DNA from: Deltaproteobacteria bacterium
GTDB taxonomy: Bacteria; Desulfobacterota; Syntrophia; Syntrophales; UBA2210
NCBI GenBank assembly: GCA_016934695.1
Contig: JAFGSH010000072.1
Location: 1 to 22,940, forward strand
Direction: 5' to 3'
DNA length: 22,940 bases
The position numbers and the translations under genes are program-made. Below, piece after piece: positions 1 to 7,182 of the stretch. The notes beneath the pieces are model-generated. The model worked only from the letters and a program-made list of their open reading frames with translations. It was not told the DNA's origin and did no database searches. Positions within the stretch are counted from its first letter, which is position 1. Each line of letters opens with the position of its first letter.

Positions 1-188
1 ACGTCGAACCCGACCCACTCGTTCTTCTCGTTGAAGTAGGCCGCGGGGATGCTGTTGTACATCAGACCCGCCCTGACGACGCCCGTCTCCATGACCTTGT
101 CGTACGTGGCCCCCGCGAGGCAGACAGAGGGCACAAGTATCAATGCCGCAGCCAACACCAGTACTGATCTCCATATTCTCTTTTGCAT
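1..188 (-). CDS. Amino-acid ABC transporter periplasmic binding protein, N-terminal part
   Basis: Only the first 62 codons are in the window; the rest lies beyond base 1. The ATG at 188 follows a strong ribosome site (AAGGGAGG, about 7 bases upstream). The product opens MQKRIWRS, then a hydrophobic stretch ending SVCLAGA, a typical Sec signal peptide probably cleaved after CLA. There is no convincing lipobox. The mature start (YDKVMETGVVRAGLMYNSIP, then AAYFNEKNEWVGFDV) is the standard first strand of family 3 solute-binding proteins, which bind polar amino acids in the periplasm. The ATPase gene just upstream on the same strand is of the GlnQ/HisP type, so the two are partners. The ligand cannot be told from this fragment. 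No permease gene is visible; it probably lies further left. Confidence 0.85.
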   Translation of the reverse strand, partial: MQKRIWRSVLVLAAALILVPSVCLAGATYDKVMETGVVRAGLMYNSIPAAYFNEKNEWVGFD

Positions 189-221
189 CGGACAACCTCC
201 CTTGTTAGTGTTAGAGCCATC

Positions 222-248
222 AAAAAAGCACTCCCCCGCGCGGGGGAG
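222..248 (-). terminator. Intercistronic intrinsic terminator
   Basis: Read on the minus strand, a perfect palindrome (CTCCCCCGC/GCGGGGGAG, 231-248) is followed within three bases by a run of six T (222-227). It begins about 10 bases after the ATPase stop codon and ends about 33 bases before the binding-protein start. That leaves little room for a separate promoter, so it probably attenuates rather than ends transcription. Confidence 0.75.
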
Positions 249-258
249 ACACCACACG

Positions 259-987
<729 letters not shown>

Positions 988-1018
988 TCGGGGGCATCTC
1001 CTGGACGCATGATCCGTG

Positions 1019-1047
1019 CTTGTACTTCCTGAGACCCGGATTGTCAA
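1019..1047 (-). promoter_or_regulatory. Sigma70-like promoter of the amino-acid ABC genes
   Basis: Minus-strand TTGACA (1042-1047), a 17-base spacer, then TACAAG (1019-1024). The -35 is perfect and the -10 matches 4 of 6. The implied start near 1012 gives a leader of about 25 bases to the GTG at 987. Confidence 0.6.
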
Positions 1048-1089
1048 TAACGAATTGCGCCGCGCGGGCGACCGGCCCCCCTTTCAGTG

Positions 1090-1118
1090 TTGACAAAACA
1101 TCCCTATCCGACTATTCT
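1090..1118 (+). promoter_or_regulatory. Sigma70-like promoter of the gpsA-like gene
   Basis: TTGACA (1090-1095), a 17-base spacer, then TATTCT (1113-1118; 4 of 6). It is divergent from the ABC promoter, with the two -35 boxes about 42 bases apart, so one regulator could act on both. The leader to the ATG at 1237 would be about 110 bases. I see no known riboswitch in it. Confidence 0.5.
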
Positions 1119-1236
1119 CCGCATCTCGGATGCAATCAGGAACTCCGGGGGGCGGCGGGAAAACAGAACCCGATACGGCCCGCGGTTCCGCGAAACGAGC
1201 GTCAGATTCATCCAGATCTTCGAGGAGACACATCCC

Positions 1237-2412
1237 ATGGATCCATCCAGAGCGGCAATCATCGGGCCCGGAAGGCTCGGCACGTCCTTTGCCTACAAGT
1301 TCATACGCGACGGGAAAGAGGTTACCCTCTACTACCACGACGCCGATGTCTGCACCCGGATCAACGAGACCCATCTCAACCCCCTCCACCTGACTGGCGA
1401 TCTCGCGACGATGCTGGGAGGGATGGAAAAGGTCCCCCGCCTGAAGGGGGTCGTCGCGACCAACGATCTGGAACGGGTCGTCGAGGAACACGACGTCATC
1501 ATCCTCTCGATAACGATGAACCGGCTCAGGGACCTGCTGGGGCACTTGAGACCCCTGATCGCGAAGAAGGGGGGAAGGACCTGCCTCGTGTCGGCGATCA
1601 AGGGCCTCGCATCGGACGAAAAAACCAGCGAGCTGATCACCCCCTCCCAGATGATCAGAAACCACCTCTTCGGTCTCAAGCATAAGTTCGACGTCATCTG
1701 CATCGGAGGTCCCTTCTTCGACGTGGATATCGCCGCGGGGAGACCGGTCTGCGTGACGGCGGCCGGGGAAAGGCGGGCCGCCGGGGACTTCATCCGCAAC
1801 TTTCTCAAGCTGAACCGCCGGGAGCTGACCTCCTACTACAACTTCGACATGGTGGGGATCGAGGCGTGCGGCGCCCTGAAGAACATCGTCGCGAACATCA
1901 AGGGGGTGTCCGACCACCTGGACATGGGCAGTTCTCTCCCCGGGACTATCTTCGCGAGATCGGGCGTCGAGATACGCTCCCTGTCGAAGCTGCTGGGGGG
2001 GAGTTTCCAGGCGTTCCACAGCCAGGCGGGGGTCGGCGACATGTACGTCACCCTCTCATCCGAGGCCAGCAAGAACTACCGGTACGGGAAATACTTCTAC
2101 GAGCTGTTCGACGGCAACCCCATAGAGACGGACATCCGGTCCCGGAAGAGGATCGACGGGACCCCGGAGGGACCCGACACGATCAGGAACGTCCACCGCT
2201 ACCTGGAAAAGAAGAACATGTACAGCCCGCTCTTCCACTGCGCCCACAGGATCTTCCACGAGGCGACCGGCCGGGAGGAGATACGGGAACAGATCATCCA
2301 GGCATGCCAGTTCGACAAACGGGAGAAGGAGTATATCGACCTCTTCTCGAAGCTGCTCTACCGGCTGTTCCCCAACCTCTGGTACCGGCGGCACAAGGGG
2401 ATCCTCTCCTGA
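1237..2412 (+). CDS. gpsA: GpsA-like NAD(P)-dependent glycerol-3-phosphate dehydrogenase
   Basis: Likely interconverts dihydroxyacetone phosphate and sn-glycerol 3-phosphate for phospholipid synthesis in the cytoplasm. The N-terminus has a Rossmann GxGxxG (GPGRLGTSF, residues 10-18). The middle has VSAIKGLAS and GGPFFDVDIAAGRP, equivalents of the GpsA SATKG and SGPTFA motifs. The C-terminal domain has GIEACGALKNIVANIKGV and QAGVGDMYVTL with a SKNYRYG stretch. Both family lysines (in IKG and ALKN) are present. The ATG at 1237 has AGGAG 9 bases upstream; 391 residues is about 55 more than usual, mostly at the C-terminus (ERIFHEATGREE region and beyond, basic tail). Sequence is divergent from typical GpsA, so a related 2-hydroxyacid or sugar-phosphate substrate is possible. 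It is convergent with the next gene, 9 bases away. Confidence 0.8.
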   Translation: MDPSRAAIIGPGRLGTSFAYKFIRDGKEVTLYYHDADVCTRINETHLNPLHLTGDLATMLGGMEKVPRLKGVVATNDLERVVEEHDVIILSITMNRLRDLLGHLRPLIAKKGGRTCLVSAIKGLASDEKTSELITPSQMIRNHLFGLKHKFDVICIGGPFFDVDIAAGRPVCVTAAGERRAAGDFIRNFLKLNRRELTSYYNFDMVGIEACGALKNIVANIKGVSDHLDMGSSLPGTIFARSGVEIRSLSKLLGGSFQAFHSQAGVGDMYVTLSSEASKNYRYGKYFYELFDGNPIETDIRSRKRIDGTPEGPDTIRNVHRYLEKKNMYSPLFHCAHRIFHEATGREEIREQIIQACQFDKREKEYIDLFSKLLYRLFPNLWYRRHKGILS

Positions 2413-2421
2413 GAGATCAGG
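2408..2421. terminator. Small hairpin between convergent genes
   Basis: CCTGA-GAGA-TCAGG forms a 5-bp stem that includes the gpsA-like stop codon and ends one base before the stop of the facing gene. There is no T-run on either side, so termination here is only a possibility. Confidence 0.25.
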
Positions 2422-3321
2422 TTACTCCCCGGCCACGCGCAGCTTCAGGGTAACGGCGCTCCGCTGGGGGGGGGTCCTCCCGGCAGTATCCCTGATGGCC
2501 TTCAACCGGGCGAGATACTCGTCCTTCTGTCTCAGGCCCTGGTACCGTTCGAGATCGCCGATCAGGAGATCGACATGGGGCAGGATGTCCACGCCGTGGC
2601 GGTTCATCACCTCCGCGTTCGCCCTGTCGACGATGAGGATCGAGTAGTAGGTGAGCAGGATCCTGACACGGGAATCACGCCTCAGGAGGTACGCCTTCCC
2701 TCCAAGGGTATTCAGGAAGAAAACGGCATAGTCGTAGAGGATATCCATATCGGCGCCGATCGCGCCCTCCCCGCGCTTCGCCTCCCGGACGCCCCATTCG
2801 TACAGGACCTCCATGGCGTCCTCGATCCTCTCGTTCTCAGCGGCGAGGATATCCAGCACCAGCGACACATCCTTTTTCCCCATGACCCGGAAAAAGTGCG
2901 CCATGTTGCTCCGCAGGAGGGAGAGATCGTTCATCTCGCCCGACACGACGGGGGGATGCGAGGAGAGCTTCGAGGCGACGCCCAGAAAGTGACGGTAGGT
3001 CCCCTCCTCCAGGTTGTAGGCCCTGATGTACTCGCGGCTGTCGAGGTCGGAGAAGAACCGCTCCACCCTCTCCTGCAGGATGTCGCGATCCGGTTCCCCG
3101 GCGGGCAGGCGGGACGGTTCCTCTTCCCTCGGGGGAGGAAATTCGATCCGCTTCTTGACGCCCTCGCCGCTGTCCGCGGGTGCTTCCGACACAGCGGCGG
3201 GCTCTTCCTTCGCCGCCGGCTTCTCCCCGGGGAAGAACACGTCCCGGTACAGGAAGAAGACAAGGGCAAGGGCCAGAATCGCCACGGCACAGATACTGAC
3301 AACCCACACGCTCTTTCTCAT
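2422..3321 (-). CDS. Membrane-anchored protein of unknown function
   Basis: I do not recognise this family. The 299-residue product has a short positive N-terminus and one hydrophobic segment (about residues 5-24, VWVVSICAVAILALALVFFL), so it is probably anchored in the inner membrane with the rest in the periplasm. Residues about 30-75 are rich in Ala, Glu and Pro and look like a flexible linker. The remaining 220 residues are mostly charged, amphipathic and probably helical, with no cysteine pairs or catalytic motif that I can name. The ATG at 3321 has GAGGTG 6 bases upstream. Upstream in-frame ATGs lack a ribosome site. A weak promoter lies at 3387-3415. It stands alone between two plus-strand genes. 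Confidence 0.75.
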   Translation of the reverse strand: MRKSVWVVSICAVAILALALVFFLYRDVFFPGEKPAAKEEPAAVSEAPADSGEGVKKRIEFPPPREEEPSRLPAGEPDRDILQERVERFFSDLDSREYIRAYNLEEGTYRHFLGVASKLSSHPPVVSGEMNDLSLLRSNMAHFFRVMGKKDVSLVLDILAAENERIEDAMEVLYEWGVREAKRGEGAIGADMDILYDYAVFFLNTLGGKAYLLRRDSRVRILLTYYSILIVDRANAEVMNRHGVDILPHVDLLIGDLERYQGLRQKDEYLARLKAIRDTAGRTPPQRSAVTLKLRVAGE

Positions 3322-3386
3322 CGCCGACACCTCGGATTCAGTGGTTTTCATCTGTGGAGACTCTGCTCCGGACGGACACCGTTTGT

Positions 3387-3415
3387 ATAGTACACGAGGA
3401 TCGGCCATAAGTAAA
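3387..3415 (-). promoter_or_regulatory. Possible sigma70 promoter
   Basis: Minus-strand TTTACT (3410-3415), a 17-base spacer, then TACTAT (3387-3392); each box matches 4 of 6. It would drive the membrane-anchored protein starting at 3321. Confidence 0.35.
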
Positions 3416-3513
3416 CCCATAAAGAGGTGACGGTATCCGTCCCGGCATTTTGATTGACAGCCGGAGGGGAGTTGAGGTAGTCATACCGGAAAATGAGAGG
3501 CCGGGTGAGAGAC

Positions 3514-4572
3514 ATGGACATACGGAATCTGATGGTCACGGGCGGGTGCGGCTTCATCGGGAGCAACTTCGTCCGGTATCTCCTGGGGCGGGGCGATTTC
3601 GCGGGGAGGATCATCAACGTGGACAAGCTCACCTACGCGGGGAACCCCGACAACCTCAGGGGGATCGAGGACGAGTACCCGGGCCGGTACCTCTTCGAGA
3701 GGGCGGACATCTGCGACCGCCGGCGGATGGAGGAGGTCTTTTCCCGTTACGGGATCGACGCGGTCTGCCACTTCGCCGCGGAATCCCACGTGGACCGGTC
3801 GATCAAGGACCCCGGGGCCTTCATCTACACCAATATCGTCGGGACCTTCAACCTGCTGGAGGCGGCACGCGCGCACGCCGGAGAGTTCGCCCTCTTCCAC
3901 CACATCAGCACGGACGAGGTGTACGGCAGCCTCGGCCCCGAGGGACTCTTCACGGAGACCACCCCCTACCGTCCCAACAGCCCCTACTCCGCGGCGAAGG
4001 CCTCATCGGACCACCTGGTGCGGGCCTACGGTGCGACCTACGGGCTCCCGGTGACCATCTCCAACTGCTCGAACAACTACGGCCCCTACCAGTTCCCAGA
4101 GAAGCTGATCCCCCTGATCGTCCTGAACGCGCAGGAAGGGAAGAAGCTTCCCGTCTACGGCGACGGAAGGAACATCAGGGACTGGCTCTACGTGGAAGAC
4201 CACTGCGACGCCATCTGGACGATCATGCGGTCGGGCACGAGGGGGGAAACCTACAACATCGGCGGGAACATGGAGATGGAGAATATCGCCATCGTGGAGA
4301 TGATCTGCGACATCCTGGACGAGGGAGACTGCCTCGGCGGGGGAACCTGCCGGCGCGAGCTCATCACCTTCGTCAAGGACAGGCCGGGGCACGACCGGCG
4401 ATACGCCATCGACTTCACGAAGCTCCGGGAAGGGCCGGGCTGGGCCCCGTCGGAGTCGTTCGAATCGGGGATCAGGAAGACGATAGCCTGGTACCTGGAA
4501 AACGACGAGTGGGTGCGGCGCGTGCGGAACAACGAGTACCGCTCCTGGATATCGGAGCAGTACGGCGAATAA
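3514..4572 (+). CDS. rfbB: dTDP-glucose 4,6-dehydratase
   Basis: Converts dTDP-D-glucose to dTDP-4-keto-6-deoxy-D-glucose, the second step towards dTDP-rhamnose and other deoxysugars, using bound NAD in the cytoplasm. Evidence: glycine motif [11 protein letters not shown] at the N-terminus, VDKLTYAGN, the [12 protein letters not shown] stretch, catalytic STDEVYG (the Asp-Glu pair of dehydratases), the YSAAKAS Tyr-Lys pair, and [18 protein letters not shown], all diagnostic of the RmlB branch of extended SDR enzymes. The full length of about 352 residues fits. I prefer the ATG at 3514 ([11 protein letters not shown]), which matches the family start; an in-frame ATG at 3493 adds seven residues, and neither has an ideal ribosome site (GGTGAG at 3504-3509). 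A TTGACA at 3454-3459 could be a -35, but no good -10 follows. No rmlA, rmlC or rmlD gene is in the window. Confidence 0.93.
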   Translation: MDIRNLMVTGGCGFIGSNFVRYLLGRGDFAGRIINVDKLTYAGNPDNLRGIEDEYPGRYLFERADICDRRRMEEVFSRYGIDAVCHFAAESHVDRSIKDPGAFIYTNIVGTFNLLEAARAHAGEFALFHHISTDEVYGSLGPEGLFTETTPYRPNSPYSAAKASSDHLVRAYGATYGLPVTISNCSNNYGPYQFPEKLIPLIVLNAQEGKKLPVYGDGRNIRDWLYVEDHCDAIWTIMRSGTRGETYNIGGNMEMENIAIVEMICDILDEGDCLGGGTCRRELITFVKDRPGHDRRYAIDFTKLREGPGWAPSESFESGIRKTIAWYLENDEWVRRVRNNEYRSWISEQYGE

Positions 4573-4591
4573 CGGGGTCTTCGAGGGCCGC

Positions 4592-4924
4592 CTACCTCCG
4601 GCCGGCCGGCGTGGTATCCTCGACGACGAAGGGCGCGGAGCGCACCCCGATGCTCCCCTTTCTCACCCAGACACGGCACATCTTGACGGATGTCCCCTCC
4701 GCGGTGACCAGGTTCGGCAGTTCCTCGACCCCGGCGACATCGGCGGCGGCGAATTCATAGTACGAAATGTTCGTGCTGAACGGGTCCTGGATCAGGATGA
4801 TCTTGTCGGCCGCGTAGGGGTGTTTCTCGGGGGCCCCCATGAAGGAGACGTGATTCTCCCTGAAATCCGGGGGTTTGTAGGTGTCCACCTCGAACAGCTC
4901 GGCGTGCTTCAATAGATTTTTCAC
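4592..4924 (-). CDS. Small conserved protein of unknown function
   Basis: The product has 110 residues. I chose the GTG at 4924 because a full GGAGGAG lies 9 bases upstream; a longer reading from 4969 has no ribosome site. It begins MKNLLKHAELFEVDTYKPPD, then NHVSFMGAPEKHPYAADKII, then PFSTNISYYEFAAADVAGVE and VRKGSIGVRSAPFVV. The regular strand pattern and GAPEKHPY and DPFS motifs look strongly conserved. They remind me of a short protein seen in anaerobic Desulfobacterota that databases have sometimes labelled a pyrophosphatase. I see none of the acidic metal-binding clusters of known pyrophosphatases, so I leave the function open. It is cytoplasmic, with no TM or signal. It is convergent with rfbB, 19 bases apart. 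Confidence 0.75.
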   Translation of the reverse strand: MKNLLKHAELFEVDTYKPPDFRENHVSFMGAPEKHPYAADKIILIQDPFSTNISYYEFAAADVAGVEELPNLVTAEGTSVKMCRVWVRKGSIGVRSAPFVVEDTTPAGRR

Positions 4925-4976
4925 CGGTATCTTCTCCTCCAGTATCTGTATGAGAGTTTGCAAAACCATTATTGTC

Positions 4977-5087
4977 TGTCATTTCGACCGCAGGGAGAAA
5001 TCCTTATTTCGATCGAAGAGAGAAATCTTGTTTTCAGCACGGTAGGATCATTAAGATTTCTCGTCGCCGACGCTCCTCGAAATGACA
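4977..5087. repeat. Dispersed palindromic repeat, copy A
   Basis: The ends form a perfect 11-base inverted repeat: TGTCATTTCGA (4977-4987) and TCGAAATGACA (5077-5087). Inside, GAGAAATCTT (5020-5029) pairs with AAGATTTCTC (5053-5062). A second, partial left arm (ATTTCGATCGAAGAGAGAAA, 5006-5025) lies between them, so the element looks nested or duplicated. Related copies are at 8390-8484 and 22085-22177. It fills most of the gap between two divergent genes. Confidence 0.8.
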
Positions 5088-5110
5088 AAATTCAAAGGTG
5101 TCTGTATACG
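5082..5110 (+). promoter_or_regulatory. Possible coaE promoter at the repeat edge
   Basis: ATGACA (5082-5087; 5 of 6 to the -35 consensus) is the last six bases of repeat copy A. After a 17-base spacer comes TATACG (5105-5110; 4 of 6). The leader to the coaE start would be about 70 bases. Confidence 0.3.
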
Positions 5111-5185
5111 TAACGATTCGTCCCGGCATTGTCAAGACCCTACTTTCCGTTTGCCGGAAGGGCAGCCCTGTGCTAGAAGCGTCCC

Positions 5186-5800
5186 ATGATGCACATCGGA
5201 CTGACAGGCGGAATCGGGAGCGGGAAGTCGACCGTCACGGAGCTCTTCCGGAAGAGGGGCGCGCACATCATCGATCTCGACCTGATCGCGCACGAGGTGG
5301 AAGAGCCGGGCGGGGCGGCCTGGCGGGGGATCGTCGAGCGCTTCGGGAGGAAAATCCTGGACGCGGAGGGGAAAATCGACCGGGAGGCGCTGGGGGCGAT
5401 CGTCTTCCGGGACGCATCGAAGCGCGAAGAGCTGAACCGCATCGTGCACCCCGCCGTCTTCGACGAATGGAGACGCCGGGTCGACGAGATCGGCCGCAGC
5501 GACGGGGAGGCCATCATCATATCCGACATCCCGCTCCTGATAGAGGTCGGGTGGCACAGAGAGATGGACGGCGTGATCCTCGTCTACGTCCCCCCCGAGG
5601 TGCAGGTGGAGCGGATCATGGAGAGAAACGGCTACACGCGCGAAGAGGCCCGGGACCGCCTCCGCTCCCAGATGCCCCTGGACGAGAAGATCCCCTTCGC
5701 CGACTTCGTCGTCCGCAACGAGGGGACCCTGGAGGAGACGGAGGCCGCCGTTGAAGAGATATGGAAAGAACTCCTGAAGAAGGGATCGTCTCCCGATTAG
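5186..5800 (+). CDS. coaE: Dephospho-CoA kinase
   Basis: Phosphorylates the 3'-hydroxyl of dephospho-CoA with ATP, the last step of coenzyme A synthesis, in the cytoplasm. The 204-residue length is typical. Visible motifs: P-loop GLTGGIGSGKST at the N-terminus, DLDLIAHEV (family DADxIAHE), RIVHPAVF, the DIPLLIEVGWH stretch (family PLLxE), VILVYVPPEVQVERIMERNG, and RLRSQMPLDEK (family RxxxQ). The start is the ATG at 5186 or the one immediately after it; the ribosome site is weak (AGAAG). It stands alone after repeat A. The nearest downstream gene on the strand is 266 bases away. Confidence 0.95.
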   Translation: MMHIGLTGGIGSGKSTVTELFRKRGAHIIDLDLIAHEVEEPGGAAWRGIVERFGRKILDAEGKIDREALGAIVFRDASKREELNRIVHPAVFDEWRRRVDEIGRSDGEAIIISDIPLLIEVGWHREMDGVILVYVPPEVQVERIMERNGYTREEARDRLRSQMPLDEKIPFADFVVRNEGTLEETEAAVEEIWKELLKKGSSPD

Positions 5801-6066
5801 TTATAGTTAATTAAGGCAAAATACGTGCGTTATCTGCAGTTGATACTGGAAGGGTTCACGGATTCAAGGGATCGAGTGAACGGTACGTTGGGCAATATTA
5901 AGAAAGGACACAGCCGAAACCGAAAGAATGTTAAAGGCACCGATAAACTCTTCAGGGGACAAGCTCTTGAATCCTTGCCCCCTGGAACCCTTGAGCCCTT
6001 TTCTCCAAGTAGATTGGAGAAGAGCCTGGAAAAGGAAAGAAACGCACGAAATAAGGAGCTGAACCG
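5801..6066. other. Intergenic region with degenerate inverted repeat
   Basis: Lower in GC than its flanks. An 81-codon frame crosses it, but its Arg/Lys/Ser-rich product resembles nothing I know and the DNA is better explained by the inverted repeat at 5850-5992. The end carries the ribosome site (AAGGAG, 6053-6058) of the carbonic anhydrase gene. No clear promoter or terminator was found. Confidence 0.6.
5850..5992. repeat. Degenerate inverted repeat, second family
   Basis: Left arm AAGGGTTC (5850-5857) then GGATTCAAG (5860-5868). Right arm CTTGAATCC (5966-5974) then GAACCCTT (5985-5992). The 9-base and 8-base blocks are exact reverse complements in the same nested order, separated by about 97 bases. 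It is unrelated to repeat A/B/C. Confidence 0.55.
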
Positions 6067-6678
6067 ATGACGGAAGAGAATGTGCCGACCGATTTCAACA
6101 CCGAGGTGTCGCGGCCGCGGATCGACCCTTCAACCTATGTCCACCCCATGGCCTCGGTCATCGGGCGGGTCATCCTCGGAAAAAACATACTGGTATCGCC
6201 CATGGCGTCCATCCGCGGGGACGAGGGACAGCCCCTCTTCATCGGCGACGACTCGAACGTCCAGGACGGGGTCATCATACACGCGCTCGAAACGGAGCTG
6301 AAGGGGAGACCGGTGGAGGCGAACATCTGCACGGTCGACGGGGAGCGGTATGCAGTCTACGTGGGCAGGAGGGTCTCTCTCGCCCACCAGGTCCAGATCC
6401 ACGGCCCGGCCGTGGTGCAGGACGACACCTTCGTGGGGATGAAGACCCTGATCTTCAAATCACGGGTGGGAAAGGGGTGCGTGATAGAACCCGGCTGCCT
6501 CCTGATGGGGGTGACCGTCCCGGACCGCCGGTACGTGCCCGCCGGCTCGATCGTCAAGACCCAGGAGGACGCCGACCGGCTCCCGGAGATCACGGACGAC
6601 TATCCGATGAAAGACATGAACCGGGGCGTTATCCACGTGAATACCGCCCTGGCGAAGGGGTACCTGGCCCGGAAATGA
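6067..6678 (+). CDS. Gamma-class carbonic anhydrase (Cam type)
   Basis: Interconverts CO2 and bicarbonate as a trimer of left-handed beta-helices with a metal between subunits. The 203-residue product follows Methanosarcina Cam closely. Seen here: R50, D52 and E53 in SIRGDEGQP, Q66 and D67 in SNVQDG, H72 and E75 in IHALET, and H107 and H112 in LAHQVQIHGP. These correspond to Cam R59, D61, E62, Q75, D76, H81, E84, H117 and H122, so the metal ligands and the proton-shuttle glutamate are all kept. The acidic loop after HALET is also present, which separates true Cam from the shorter CamH/YrdA relatives. There is no signal peptide, unlike archaeal Cam, so it should be cytoplasmic. AAGGAG lies 8 bases before the ATG. 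It is convergent with the next gene, 5 bases apart. Confidence 0.93.
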   Translation: MTEENVPTDFNTEVSRPRIDPSTYVHPMASVIGRVILGKNILVSPMASIRGDEGQPLFIGDDSNVQDGVIIHALETELKGRPVEANICTVDGERYAVYVGRRVSLAHQVQIHGPAVVQDDTFVGMKTLIFKSRVGKGCVIEPGCLLMGVTVPDRRYVPAGSIVKTQEDADRLPEITDDYPMKDMNRGVIHVNTALAKGYLARK

Positions 6679-6683
6679 GGGAT

Positions 6684-7172
6684 CTACAGCCGTCCCGCCT
6701 CCTTCAGGGCCTCCCTGAAGGGACGGTAGAAGTCCTCGTTGTCGGCAATACCGCTCCGGATGATGGCCTCGGCCTCGCCGATATTCTCCCGGTTGATGAC
6801 GAGGTTGACGCTCATTCCGAAAGCGGCCATGTTGTCCATCGTGCGGATCGCACCGCTGAGAACAATCACGAAGATATTCCTCCGGACCCCCATGGGCAGG
6901 CGCCGGATATGATCCAGGATGCCGCCATCGTCGAAGCCCTCCCCCACCGCGATCAGGTCATAGAGGTGAAACCGCATGCTCTTCAGGGCATCGGTCGCGG
7001 CGGGGGCCTTCGTGACATGACACCCCATCTTCTCCAGAGCGGCGCAGAGACCGTCCCGGACGCCGGGATCGGCCTCGCAGACGAGGGCCGTCTGCGCCCC
7101 TTCTTCGACGAAATCGAACGGCTTGTCGGACGCGTCGTACGGCATCACATCGGATGACTTCTTCCCGCTCAT
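6684..7172 (-). CDS. Pseudo-receiver protein of the pilT operon
   Basis: A 162-residue product with one CheY-like fold from about residue 27: TALVCEADPGVRDGLCAAL, then LKSMRFHLYDLIAVGEGF, IFVIVLSGAIRT and VNLVINREN. The start strand keeps the acidic pair (ED-like, E33/D35). The position of the phospho-accepting aspartate is Gly (AVG77), and the conserved lysine near the end is also missing (INREN). So it probably is not phosphorylated by the usual route and works as a binding or adaptor module. No DNA-binding or other output domain is present. The ATG at 7172 has AAGGAG 6 bases upstream, and that ribosome site overlaps the stop codon of the preceding pilU-like gene. The two are therefore likely translationally coupled, implying a role in pilus retraction or its control. 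Confidence 0.8.
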   Translation of the reverse strand: MSGKKSSDVMPYDASDKPFDFVEEGAQTALVCEADPGVRDGLCAALEKMGCHVTKAPAATDALKSMRFHLYDLIAVGEGFDDGGILDHIRRLPMGVRRNIFVIVLSGAIRTMDNMAAFGMSVNLVINRENIGEAEAIIRSGIADNEDFYRPFREALKEAGRL

Positions 7173-7182
7173 GCGCCTCTCC

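Noticed and set aside
1..188. Lipoprotein lipobox in the binding-protein signal peptide.
   Set aside because: The residues before the cysteine (PSV) do not fit the L-[AS]-[GA]-C pattern; a signal peptidase I site after CLA fits better.
3454..3486. A promoter for rfbB starting from TTGACA at 3454.
   Set aside because: No -10 box better than 2 of 6 lies at 16-18 bases, and a start there would leave almost no leader.
4592..4924. Calling the small protein an inorganic pyrophosphatase.
   Set aside because: At 110 residues it lacks the acidic metal-binding clusters of family I and the DHH motif of family II pyrophosphatases.
4977..5087. Possible CRISPR-like array or riboswitch in the repeat region.
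   Set aside because: Arms are inverted rather than direct and there are no regularly spaced units; related copies stand before unrelated genes, which speaks against a riboswitch.
5825..6070. An 81-codon plus-strand frame between coaE and the carbonic anhydrase gene.
   Set aside because: No convincing ribosome site, basic low-complexity product, and the DNA is explained by an inverted repeat.
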